DNA of 64,000 bases, taken from NCBI RefSeq assembly GCF_964026575.1, contig NZ_OZ032161.1, forward strand, positions 62,001 to 126,000. The letters run 5' to 3'. The position numbers and the translations under genes are program-made. Shown piece by piece: positions 39,759 through 48,790 of this stretch (position 1 is the first letter of the stretch; each line of letters opens with the position of its first letter). The DNA comes from Candidatus Tisiphia endosymbiont of Melanophora roralis. Lineage in GTDB: Bacteria; Pseudomonadota; Alphaproteobacteria; Rickettsiales; Rickettsiaceae. Below the pieces are notes generated by a model. It saw only the letters and a program-made list of their open reading frames with translations. It was not told the origin of the DNA and ran no database searches.

Positions 39759-40475
39759 TTACAGTTTTACAAGTTCTGTACTGTCTGCAGTAGTGCCTTT
39801 TAAGGGCAAATCAAACTCCATGGCGAAAGTGGATTTTTCATCATTAGTGAAACAGCCTTCTGAGACTAATGTACGCTTCCAAATTTCAAGAAACATTTCA
39901 GGTGAGCAAGCTTCTTTAATATCTTGTAAATAAGTACGTTTTTCAAGAAAATTCAAAACCGGGAAGAAGCTCGAGCTATCTAATAAAACATGTTTAGGCA
40001 GACCTCTATAACTATCTACGGTAACCTGCTGCAACTCTTTATCAGAATAAAGATGCCATAATTCAGGCATTAATATGGTTTCTTCTTGATAAAAATGCAG
40101 AAGATTGTTAGACAAAAACTTATCATATAAGGAGCAGATATGGCAGCCTTGTATAACCCGTTCTTCATCATCCACTGTTTTTATCGCATTTTCAAAAATC
40201 CCCTGAAACTCCATCAGCTCATTTTCCTGGTCGTAATGTACTTGTTCAACATGCTTATGCACGGTTGATCCTTTTTCATTAAACAATGGGGTAAAATATT
40301 TTTCTTCTTTTTGTGCATGCATTTTTAGATCAAATGCAATATTATTAAAAGAATCTTTAATACCAATTACAGCTGCTATTTTTCGAAAATCTGTTTTACC
40401 TAGCTCCTCTCCGAACTGGTACAGCTTCTTACGAATGAACTTATGTACACTTCTATACAGATCATATCTTAGCAT
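39759..40475 (-). CDS. Hemerythrin-like (HHE) di-iron protein
   Basis: A 238-residue protein with a hemerythrin-type helical bundle. Candidate iron ligands follow the family spacing: His11, His53 and Glu57 (MHAQKEEKYFTPLF), His75 and His80 (HKHVEQVH), His127 and Glu131 (LLHFYQEETILMPE). The last 75 residues form an extra domain I do not know. HHE proteins bind oxygen, nitric oxide or iron. The gene stands alone, minus strand, between repeats, divergent from mltG. Confidence 0.75.
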   Translation of the reverse strand: MLRYDLYRSVHKFIRKKLYQFGEELGKTDFRKIAAVIGIKDSFNNIAFDLKMHAQKEEKYFTPLFNEKGSTVHKHVEQVHYDQENELMEFQGIFENAIKTVDDEERVIQGCHICSLYDKFLSNNLLHFYQEETILMPELWHLYSDKELQQVTVDSYRGLPKHVLLDSSSFFPVLNFLEKRTYLQDIKEACSPEMFLEIWKRTLVSEGCFTNDEKSTFAMEFDLPLKGTTADSTELVKL

Positions 40476-40717
40476 TTGATTATATTCCTTAACTAAATTA
40501 GAGGATTAGATTGATCATAGGTTTGAAAAATAACGCGATAGCATTTCTGTATTTGCATATTAATAATTTTTATGAATGTTAATTATCTGCATCATAACAT
40601 ATTATTTAAATGTTATCACTACCTATATTACTGTTCCGCCTATTATTAATTTATTACATCGATAGTTGAGGTTATGTTATAATCTTCTGAAATCATCTAA
40701 TTCTAATTAGGTATAGC

Positions 40718-41698
40718 TTGTTTAAGAAAATACTAAAAATAAAATTTGTTTTTGTAACTATTACATTGATTTTGCTGATCAGCGGAATCAATTTTTGTAT
40801 ATTTTACTTATTTGTACCTGGTTTACTTGCAGAAAGTAAAACTCTAATAATTAAGCCTAAGTTGTCGATTGATCAAATTACTACGATATTAAATGATAAC
40901 AAAATCATTAAATATCCTTATTTATTTGCATTTCTTACAAAAATATATTCATTAAAACATCCTATAAAAAGTGGGGAATATACTTTTACTCAAAATATTT
41001 CTCCAATGCAAACTTTAAAAATATTGTCCAGTGGCAAATCGATTATTCATAAAATGATTATACCTGAGGGTCTGCTTGTACATGAAATAATACAAAAGAT
41101 TAATAATGAAGAACGCTTAATTGGTGAGATTCTAGGAACAATTCCTGAAGGATTTTTAATGCCATCTACTTATTTTTTTTCATATGGTGATCAAAAAGAG
41201 CAGATCATTGATAAAATGCGAAAATTAATGTCCCTGCATCTTGACAAAGTCATGGAAAAATTATCACCCAATTCCCCATTAAAAACCCGTCTTGACGTCT
41301 TAATTTTAGCGTCCATTGTGGAGAAGGAAGCTAGCTTAGACGCAGAAAAACCTTTGATTGCTGCTGTATTTCTAAATCGCCTTACCAAACATATGAAATT
41401 GCAAGCAGATCCAACGACGATTTATGCTATAACACTTGGGCAAGATAAACTAGCAAGGCGATTAACTAAAAAAGACTTAGCTATCCAATCACCCTATAAT
41501 ACATATTATGTCTTTAATTTACCACCTGGAGCTATTTCTTGCCCTGGAATAAAATCTTTAGAAGCTGTAGTAAATCCTGCTAAAATTGATTCATTATATT
41601 TTGTTGTTAACATTATGGGAGGGCATAATTTTTCCAATAACCTTAACGATCACAATAAGTACGTTGAGATGTATCGCAAAAGTTTAAAGGAGCATTAA
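40718..41698 (+). CDS. mltG: Endolytic murein transglycosylase MltG
   Basis: A 326-residue YceG/MltG. A single N-terminal membrane anchor (about 8-32) precedes a LysM-like part (GEYTFTQNISPMQTLKILSSG) and the catalytic domain with LILASIVEKEASLDAEKPLIAAVFLNRL, where the family Glu lies, and LQADPTTIYA, SPYNTYYVFNLPPGAISCPG. It cuts new glycan strands near synthesis sites, which supports peptidoglycan in this organism. Start is TTG; TAGG lies upstream. cyaY begins two bases after its stop. Confidence 0.93.
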   Translation: MFKKILKIKFVFVTITLILLISGINFCIFYLFVPGLLAESKTLIIKPKLSIDQITTILNDNKIIKYPYLFAFLTKIYSLKHPIKSGEYTFTQNISPMQTLKILSSGKSIIHKMIIPEGLLVHEIIQKINNEERLIGEILGTIPEGFLMPSTYFFSYGDQKEQIIDKMRKLMSLHLDKVMEKLSPNSPLKTRLDVLILASIVEKEASLDAEKPLIAAVFLNRLTKHMKLQADPTTIYAITLGQDKLARRLTKKDLAIQSPYNTYYVFNLPPGAISCPGIKSLEAVVNPAKIDSLYFVVNIMGGHNFSNNLNDHNKYVEMYRKSLKEH

Positions 41699-41700
41699 GT

Positions 41701-42012
41701 ATGGACAATACTGAATTTGCCAAATTGGCTGAAAAAACAATATCTTTAATTGCCGATACAATTGAGGCAGAAGATAAGAATTGTCTTATCGATATTGATT
41801 TTCAAGGTGATATTCTAACCCTAACTACTAACCAAGGAGTATTTGTTATTAACAAACACTCAGCTGCTAAAGAAATTTGGTTATCTTCACCGATTAGTGG
41901 TCCTTACCATTTTTATTATGTTGCTGGTAAATGGAAATCAAAATCCTCTGATGATCTAATTGTTATTTTAGAGCAGGAGTTAAAAATTAATATGCTAGAT
42001 TATATCTATTAG
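41701..42012 (+). CDS. cyaY: Iron-sulfur cluster protein CyaY (frataxin)
   Basis: A 103-residue frataxin homologue. The acidic first helix (FAKLAEKTISLIADTIEAED) binds iron and the sheet (LTLTTNQGVFVINKHSAAKEIWLSSPISGPYHF) is typical. CyaY regulates IscS-driven Fe-S assembly. It is two bases behind mltG. Confidence 0.93.
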   Translation: MDNTEFAKLAEKTISLIADTIEAEDKNCLIDIDFQGDILTLTTNQGVFVINKHSAAKEIWLSSPISGPYHFYYVAGKWKSKSSDDLIVILEQELKINMLDYIY

Positions 42013-42047
42013 TTGTTATCTTAGATTTAAGGAATAATGTCTAAGAT

Positions 42048-43589
42048 TCATGATGTTATATTATTGTACTCTTTACTTAATTCTCTAACTGTCCAAATCC
42101 ATATGATACAGATTATACCAAAGACTACCATTAAATAGATAGAGATGGATTGAAAAGTTGCAGAAGGCATAATAATAAATATTAAAGATTGGAGAAATGC
42201 ACTTGTTGACTTTCCAAGCTTAGTGCCGATTATGTCGGCAGCTGCCTTACCTTTTGTTTTAAGTTCAGTATCTAAAGGAACATATGACATTTCTTTAGTA
42301 GAATCAAATAAAGTATACTTACTTGATTTACTTAGCACATTATTGATTAGTCCCATTGTAATAGCAATCAAAGAAGGGTCGGTTAACATAAAGCTAACCA
42401 CAATTAAGGCAGCAAATCCATCAAAGTCGGATACTGCAAAAAATAACATACCAGTTACAAAAACCATTATTGGCGTTATAATTGCTGCTGTAAACCAACC
42501 CAACCTTCTTACAATATTAGAACCAAGAATAACAAATAGAATAGTAAATATGCCAGTAATACTTAGATAGTTGCCAACAAAAGCAGCGAATTCAGTTGGC
42601 GTTTTATAAATTTTTGCAGCTGATGCCTTCCAAGGTCCTTCAACTAAATTTATAGCTATGCCATAGCAAATAAGTAGTGTAGCAATTAGTCTAATATATC
42701 TTGAAGCGATAATCATTTTAAAACTTTCCACAAGAGTTATTGATTGCTTCTTGACCGAAAATTTCAGTTGTTCTACCTGATCTTTAGCTAATATTTTATG
42801 GTTTAACATCCAAAAAGTTGCCACTGCTATTATACCAAGAACAAGTACACAGACTAAGATAATTTGTACTGAAAGTTCTGTATTTGTATGTTTTAAGTCA
42901 AAATTTCTAATTAAATATTGATTGAAATAAGCTAAATTTTCTAAAAACTTGCCTGATATGTAAATACCTGTTTGTGCCAAGAGTCCAAATAAAGGATAAA
43001 ATCTTTTCGATTGTTCTACCGAAGTGATATTATTAACAAACTGCCAAAAGAGTAATGCAAACATCACACCTGGCCATAATTCTGCTATAATATAGAATAG
43101 GGAAAAACTCCAATTAGATAAAAGTAATATAAACCACTTCAAATTAGGATAAGACTTTATTAAAATGCTTGCATGCTCACTACTCAAATGAAATATTGTA
43201 TGATTAGGAAAAATATAAAAAGCAAATAAGGCAAAAAATATTAGAAAAATTGACAGTATAAGGTAGAAGATATTTTCACCTTTCATGTTATTTACTAATT
43301 TTACATAGATCATCATGACTAGAAATGAAGAAGGAAGAACACCCCAAAATTTGAGAAATGATACAGTTTCAGTACCAATCATAGTATTAACAAGGCTGTC
43401 TTTTAAGGCTCTGATAATGTTTTGTATAAACAAAATACAAAACATCAATAATGTTATATATAGAAATTTGGATAATTCATGTCTTTCAACAGGCCAAATA
43501 TATTCTAATAATTTATTTGTTAATTTTGAGGGTGAGGATGTATTGTGAGTTATAGAAAAATACGAAAGAATTCTAGAAATGACTGCCAT
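42048..43589 (-). CDS. tlc: ADP/ATP translocase (NTT/Tlc family)
   Basis: A 513-residue nucleotide transporter of the NTT family, hallmark of energy-parasitic intracellular bacteria; it swaps host ATP for ADP or imports other nucleotides. About 12 membrane helices are visible. The N-terminus WPVERHELSKFLYITLLMFCILFIQNI and RALKDSLVNTMIG are family signatures, as is DSTKEMSYVPLD with KGKAAADIIGTKLGKS near the C-terminus. Rickettsiae carry several Tlc paralogues with different substrates; I cannot assign the number. Confidence 0.94.
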   Translation of the reverse strand: MAVISRILSYFSITHNTSSPSKLTNKLLEYIWPVERHELSKFLYITLLMFCILFIQNIIRALKDSLVNTMIGTETVSFLKFWGVLPSSFLVMMIYVKLVNNMKGENIFYLILSIFLIFFALFAFYIFPNHTIFHLSSEHASILIKSYPNLKWFILLLSNWSFSLFYIIAELWPGVMFALLFWQFVNNITSVEQSKRFYPLFGLLAQTGIYISGKFLENLAYFNQYLIRNFDLKHTNTELSVQIILVCVLVLGIIAVATFWMLNHKILAKDQVEQLKFSVKKQSITLVESFKMIIASRYIRLIATLLICYGIAINLVEGPWKASAAKIYKTPTEFAAFVGNYLSITGIFTILFVILGSNIVRRLGWFTAAIITPIMVFVTGMLFFAVSDFDGFAALIVVSFMLTDPSLIAITMGLINNVLSKSSKYTLFDSTKEMSYVPLDTELKTKGKAAADIIGTKLGKSTSAFLQSLIFIIMPSATFQSISIYLMVVFGIICIIWIWTVRELSKEYNNITS

Positions 43590-44008
43590 ATAAGGCCTAA
43601 CCTACTTATTTATTGGCTAGGGCTACATATTAAAGCTTATTGTCTTTAGTGTCAAGAAGAATAAGCACGAATTTGAGCAGGGTAATTAAAAATTATAATC
43701 AATAGTTGATATAAACATAAGTTTAACCGCTCCTGATATCATTCTTATACTAAAAACGGGAATCCATAATATCTAATAGCCTTTGCAGGTTATTTTTTAG
43801 ATTCCCGCTTTTAGCTAGGAATGATCGTTTTTGCCTAAAACCTTCTAGAATTAGATATACGTGACTACGGCTCATCCATGCTACTTTCAAAAAATAATTC
43901 TTGAAAGCAGCGAAGAATTGATACTAATATTAGACCTCTTGCAGAATTCGCTTCTGCTAGGGAATTTGTAGGAGGACCGGAACCTCGACCCGCAGCGTAC
44001 TCAAACGT
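43590..44008. repeat. Intergenic repeats ending at the IS4 element
   Basis: No gene is seen. 43,752-43,822 has an inverted arrangement of AAAACGGGAATCC ... GGATTCCCGCTTTTA type arms (ACGGGAATC / GATTCCCGC). 43,880-43,930 is a fragment of the TATACTC family (TCAAAAAATAATTCTTGAAA). 43,945-44,008 is the left half of a palindromic element (GAATTCGCTTCTGCTAGGGA ... CCCGCAGCGTACTC) whose right half lies beyond the IS at 45,158-45,230. Confidence 0.6.
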
Positions 44009-45157
44009 CACACTACTGGACAAAAAGGTTAGGTTGGTTGCACAAAGTGTAACTTAAACAATTTTATGATTAAGGAATCAAAAAATTGCTTAGAACGACT
44101 ATAAGCTTGTTTAATTGATCTTATACCTAACTGTAGTACAGAATAACTCCTACATCCTAGCGTTTTCTTCATTTTTATCGGTTGCTCTTGCTCTCCAATT
44201 GCTCCTATTTTTATTGCCATTGCATATGCTATAAATAAACATTTTATAAAATTCTCTAATCGCACTTTACTCTTTATATGCGTATCTTCCATTCTAAAAC
44301 CATTACTTTTGCACCCTTTAAAGGCTGCCTCGATATCCCATCTCTTCCGATATATTTCAGATCCGTTTGACATGTTCTTACTATACACTATCGATAGATA
44401 TTCTCCGCTTGCTAATTTGATATGATCAAATTTCACTGGGACAGAATAAAACCTTGTAGAAAAATTTCTTATCTTTATTTCTTTCATGCTATCGATCCTA
44501 ATCCATTGACCTTCTTTATTAACTATTCTATTTGTCCTTCTCACCCTTAATGCATAATTAATATTTTTATTGTGAAGATAGGTAATTAATTTCTCATTAT
44601 CAAATTCCCTATCTCCTAATATTCCCTCTATCTTTTCCTTACCAAATTCCCCTATAAATTTCGATATTACTGCAATTTGATCGTCTGCCGTACATGCTCC
44701 TTTATAAGGAATTATTTTATATATTAATGGCATAGCAATTTTATTATATGATACCGACAATACTAATATATTTCTTATCTCCTGTCCTAATTCCCAAGTG
44801 GTTCTATCTATTGATAAAACCACTTTCCCTTGAGGAATATAATTTTTCATATACTTATAATAATCATCAATATTGATATTGTCTTCTTGAAGAAATCTAT
44901 ATACCGCTTTTATTTTTGAATCTAATAATTTATCTCCTTCTATTTCTTCTGCCATATTTTTATATTTGCTTCCTCGACACAACATTAATGATTTTATTAT
45001 GCCCTTGAACGTGTTTAGTCTTGTATCTTTCATCTCAAAATGATTATATAGTAGTTCGGCTAGTAACATAGAGTACCACAGATTTTTTTGTGTTCAATCT
45101 AAAATACTCTATTTACTAGCTCTTGCAACCACCCCATCTCTTTTGTCCAGTAGTGTG
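44009..45157. mobile_element. IS4-family insertion sequence
   Basis: Inverted ends CACACTACTGGACAAAA (44,009-44,025) and TTTTGTCCAGTAGTGTG (45,141-45,157) match over at least 17 bases. Flanks ACTCAAACGT and ACTCTAATGT match 8 of 10, consistent with a diverged 10-base target duplication. One transposase gene on the minus strand. The element sits in the core of a palindromic repeat. Confidence 0.82.
44029..45069 (-). CDS. IS4-family transposase
   Basis: A 346-residue DDE transposase. Candidate acidic triad: Asp in LSIDRTTWELG, Asp in GILGDREFDNEKL, and Glu in YRKRWDIEAAFKGCKSNGF, the Y-R-x-R-W-x-I-E signature of IS4. The ORF is complete and ends within 20 bases of the left inverted repeat, so the element may still be functional. 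Confidence 0.9.
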   Translation of the reverse strand: MLLAELLYNHFEMKDTRLNTFKGIIKSLMLCRGSKYKNMAEEIEGDKLLDSKIKAVYRFLQEDNINIDDYYKYMKNYIPQGKVVLSIDRTTWELGQEIRNILVLSVSYNKIAMPLIYKIIPYKGACTADDQIAVISKFIGEFGKEKIEGILGDREFDNEKLITYLHNKNINYALRVRRTNRIVNKEGQWIRIDSMKEIKIRNFSTRFYSVPVKFDHIKLASGEYLSIVYSKNMSNGSEIYRKRWDIEAAFKGCKSNGFRMEDTHIKSKVRLENFIKCLFIAYAMAIKIGAIGEQEQPIKMKKTLGCRSYSVLQLGIRSIKQAYSRSKQFFDSLIIKLFKLHFVQPT

Positions 45158-45291
45158 ACTCTAATGTACGTGAGGATTCGAGTACCGCATCGACGTACAA
45201 ATCACCAGCAGAAGTAGAGTTTCGAAGCAGGGCTTTAAGGCAATTAGCGGTACTTAGTAATTCCAACAGTTTTACTAATCAATTAGACCTA

Positions 45292-46638
45292 ATGCTAGGA
45301 GTAAAACCACAAATACCATCAGTTGACCGTATCTTTGGAGCTTATCGTGCTTGGAAATGTATGGTAAATCTTGGCAAGGTGGTACTTTCTTCAATCCCTG
45401 ATATGATAAGTTTTGTCAGTGAGTTACAGAACAATGGCATACCACTACTTCAGTCTTATGCTAATTTATTACAAGTGGCGGCTACAGGCTTTAATGGTAA
45501 AAAGAAAAAAGAGCTTGCTAGTTTGCTTGGTGTGGCTGTAGATTCACTGCTTAGTCACAGTCATTCTCGTTTTGCAGGAGAGTATCCAGTATCTGGTAGC
45601 ATATTTAAACTTACCAATGCATTTTTTAAACTAAACTTTATGGAATGGTGGGATAATACTTGGAAATCTACAGTTGGTAATTTGTTATCGCATAATTTAG
45701 CATCACAAGTCAATAAGCCCTTTAATTCGCTATATCATAATTTACAAACTTTGCTTAATAGATATGGGATTAATGAGAGTAATTGGCATCTTTATCAGCA
45801 TTTAGTACAGCAAATAGACAATAAGCCATATTTAATACCCGATATGGCACTACTACCTGATCATTTACTAGAGCAACATTTACAACAACAAAGTGCTAAA
45901 AGTACAATTAATAGTCTCGATATAACTAGATTAAAGCAGGATTTGACCAATAATTTACGAAGATATTTACTTGATCGGGTTGATATAGCTATTGCCACTC
46001 CGCATACTGCCGAGAAAAATGCCGTGTTACTCGGTAATTTAGGCATTAAGGCAGGTTCGCCAGCTGCCGCGGTGATTCAGTGTATAATGCAATTCAAAAC
46101 TTTTGCCTATACTTACATTACTAGACCGTTAAAATCAATAACCATCGATCAAATACCAACCCACCAACAAATAGGTAGTGGCAATTTGTTGGATTTAGCA
46201 ACATGGAAGGATATTGCTAAATCAATGAGAAACCCGACTACTATTAAAATGTTGTTTCAATTATTGCCGGGTTCTATAGGACTTGGTTACTTGTCGATCA
46301 ATGCTAAAAGGTTGGTAGAAGGGAAAGAATGGATTGCACCAAACGAAGAAGGAGTATTTATAGCGTCCTTATTACAAGGCGGAGGTCTTGGATTATTTGG
46401 GGATTTTTTCTTTAATGAGTATGATAGTTATAATAATCTGCTTAAAGCTTTAGCAGGAACTATGGGTAGTGATATTATTGATTTTGGCACAATAGTTACT
46501 TTAATCAAAAATGGTGAGCTGGATAAGGCAGAAAAGTTGCTTAAAAAATATCTTCAAAGAAACATCCCGGGTCATAATTTATTCTACCTACAACCCGCTC
46601 TCTGTGGCTTCCATGACTGTCATAACTTGAATTGGTAG
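45292..46638 (+). pseudogene. Phage internal virion-type protein, N-terminally truncated remnant
   Basis: A 448-codon frame starts at ATG 45,292 but stays open upstream to about 45,181 through repeat sequence, so the true N-terminus is lost. SSIPDMISFVSELQNNGI, AVIQCIMQFKTFAYTYITRPL and RNIPGHNLFYLQPAL resemble segments I associate with large phage structural or ejection proteins (for example MQFKSF and NTPGxxLWYxR patterns). The C-terminus turns into unrelated residues (CGFHDCHNLNW), suggesting a frameshift there. I read it as a prophage structural-gene remnant; the phage assignment is from pattern memory and needs a search. Confidence 0.5.
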
Positions 46639-46646
46639 GAAAAAGA

Positions 46647-47466
46647 ATGCACATAATAATTGAAAATGACCATAAGGCAAAACCATTTGTAAAATGGGCA
46701 GGGGGAAAAAGACGTTTAATAAAAGAATTATCTTCAAGAATACCGCAAACTTATAAAAGCTATTATGAGCCATTTGTAGGAGGTGGAATCCTATTGTTTG
46801 CTCTTGCTCCAGCTAGTGCGACTATATCAGACATAAACCGAGATTTAATCACTACATATGCTGTGATTAAACATAAACCTCAAGAATTGATAAAGCTATT
46901 GGCAAAACATAAAGTAAACCATTGTGAAGAATATTATTACAAAATCCGAAAACAATTTAATGGTTAATGATATAGAAATTGCTGGACATTTTATATATCT
47001 TAATAAAACCTGTTATAATGGTTTGTATAGAGTCAATAACAAAGGGGAATTTAATGTGCCTATAGGGAAGTACAAAAATCCAGCAATAGTTGATGAGACA
47101 AATATAATAGCTTGTAGTGAATTTCTACAAAATGTTGATATCAAACATCAAGATTTCAGCAAAATTTCTCCCAATAAAGGTGATTTTGTTTTTTTTGACC
47201 CTCCCTATTATCCTATAAATAATAAATCGTTTACTAAATATACAAAATCTGATTTTACAGAAATAGACCAAATAAAACTTTATCAAAAATGTAAAGAGTT
47301 AAACGATAAGGGTGTATATTTTATGCTTTCAAATTCCAATATTCAGTTTATAAGGCAGATGTATAAAGATTTTCATATAGAAATTATCGAAGCACCAAGA
47401 AATATTAATTGTAGAGCTAATGCAAGGAAAGATGCAGAAGAGGTTTTGATTAGGAATTATATTTAG
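46647..47466 (+). pseudogene. Dam-type DNA adenine methylase, frameshifted
   Basis: Two frames together encode one D12-class N6-adenine methyltransferase. Frame one, from ATG 46,647 with AGGAAAAAG upstream, has PFVKWAGGKRRLIKEL and YYEPFVGGGILLF (SAM binding) and stops at 46,967. A one-base shift near 46,960 moves to the second frame, NDIEIAGHFIYLNKTCYNGLYRVNNKGEF, with catalytic motif FVFFDPPYY and the tail to 47,466. Together the parts cover the whole family length (about 270). A complete homologue lies at 57,020. Sequencing error or a recent inactivation both fit. Confidence 0.85.
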
Positions 47467-47571
47467 CTAGTTACTAATCTGTACTAATTGAGCTTTATAG
47501 TTTCAATTTAACAGATATTGATTACTTGCCAAATAGCTCCTCTTCCTCTGAAGCATTTCTTATTGTTTCTA

Positions 47572-48549
47572 TTATTCCGGACTTTCATCTTGAATATCTA
47601 TTTTTAATAGCTCGTTAATTTTACTGATAGGTAAGCCAGTCATTGTAGCGATTTCCTTAACAGCCCTTCCTTTTCTCATTAACATTCTTATTAATTTAGC
47701 TTCTCCTCTAGCTTCTCCTCTAGCTTCTCCGATTTGGATTCCCTTAGCCTCACCAATTTCAAAGCCTTCTAGAATGCCTTCTTCTTTCCAATGTTGTGCC
47801 AAACTACCCATAAGACTTGTACCTGTTTCCTGATTTAACTTACTTGTTAATAGCTTTTCTAATTCTAGTTTATCCTCTTTATTTATTCTTGTCAACGTAT
47901 AGCATAGTAGCAGCTCTATATAGTTATAGCCAATACTTACCTTGACTAGTTCAGGTAACATATCGGCTATTTCTTGCCATTTTTTAAGTAGATCGCGTTC
48001 TCTTATATGTTTTGCAAAAAACTCAAATATCCCAGACCACACCCTTTGCTTTAACTGCTCATCAGGAATATCATTAACATTAACTATTTGATAATCATTT
48101 GTCCAAATCTCTTTAGCTAGTAGGTTATCTTCAAAAAGTTCCCACAAATTACGAGAGGCATTATAGTTCCCCGCACCATTAAAAAATATTAGTGGGTATA
48201 TTAATGGCAAAGACTTTGCCTTAGGATTTGCAGTTAAATATCTATCACAGATATTTAACATATATCGTAACAAACGGAATGCCATAAAATGATCAGCCGA
48301 ACTTTGATGCTCAATGAGGAGAAACAGATAACCGTCCTTACCATCAAACTTAGCAGAAAATAACACATCAGAGATAGAATCTCTTAGATTTTGCTCTATA
48401 AAACTGGTGTTTTCAAATTTTAAACTAGGAAAATCTATCAGAGCTTTAATATGTTTAGGCAAATGAGCGTTTAAGAATTCATGTGCTACTAGTGGATTTT
48501 CCATTACTTTGCGAAAAATTTGGTCATGCTTCAAATGTTTAGTAGTCAT
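47572..48549 (-). CDS. Rpn family recombination-promoting nuclease/putative transposase
   Basis: A 325-residue Rpn/PD-(D/E)XK protein. HDQIFRKVMENPLVAHEFLNAHLP opens the family; DSISDVLFSAKF carries the Asp and LFLLIEHQSSADHFMAFRLLRYM the E-x-Q of the nuclease core. The C-terminal region has a run of short repeats (GEAKGIQIGEARGEARGEAK) encoded by an about 12-base tandem repeat at 47,697-47,735, then a predicted helix-turn-helix (KEIATMTGLPISKINELL). Rpn proteins promote RecA-independent recombination. Complete gene on the minus strand, divergent from the phage-like genes. Confidence 0.88.
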   Translation of the reverse strand: MTTKHLKHDQIFRKVMENPLVAHEFLNAHLPKHIKALIDFPSLKFENTSFIEQNLRDSISDVLFSAKFDGKDGYLFLLIEHQSSADHFMAFRLLRYMLNICDRYLTANPKAKSLPLIYPLIFFNGAGNYNASRNLWELFEDNLLAKEIWTNDYQIVNVNDIPDEQLKQRVWSGIFEFFAKHIRERDLLKKWQEIADMLPELVKVSIGYNYIELLLCYTLTRINKEDKLELEKLLTSKLNQETGTSLMGSLAQHWKEEGILEGFEIGEAKGIQIGEARGEARGEAKLIRMLMRKGRAVKEIATMTGLPISKINELLKIDIQDESPE

Positions 48550-48713
48550 TTTACCTACCTAATTTTAGAGAGTTCCTTAATGTGTTTTGACATAAAAACT
48601 TTTAACAGGCAACAGTTTTTTCGTTTTGTTATATAGTTTTTGAGTAACAAATATTTGCTAAGTTAAGTTGAAAAACAATTTAACTTATATTAGTGAAAAT
48701 ATGATGTAAAAAT

Positions 48714-48785
48714 ATCACAAAACTTGATGCAAATTGTGATTTTTTATGATATAATAACTCCCCTACAATACAGATACTACAGGGG
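48714..48785 (+). promoter_or_regulatory. Promoter with possible operator and ribosome-site hairpin
   Basis: ATCACAA (48,714-48,720) and TTGTGAT (48,734-48,740) form an inverted repeat over a 13-base gap, followed by extended -10 TGATATAAT (TATAAT at 48,750-48,755). Immediately downstream CCCCT (48,760-48,764) can pair with AGGGG (48,781-48,785), which is the ribosome site of the gene at 48,791. This suggests a repressor-bound promoter and a leader that hides its ribosome site. Confidence 0.55.
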
Positions 48786-48790
48786 ATTAT

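Noticed and set aside
46924-47466. Separate 180-aa methylase gene
   Set aside because: It is the frame-shifted back half of the dam at 46,647, lacking the SAM-binding front.
47697-47735. Short tandem repeat resembling a CRISPR or satellite
   Set aside because: About 12-base units without spacers, inside the Rpn gene, encoding GEARGEA; no CRISPR array or cas gene is present anywhere.
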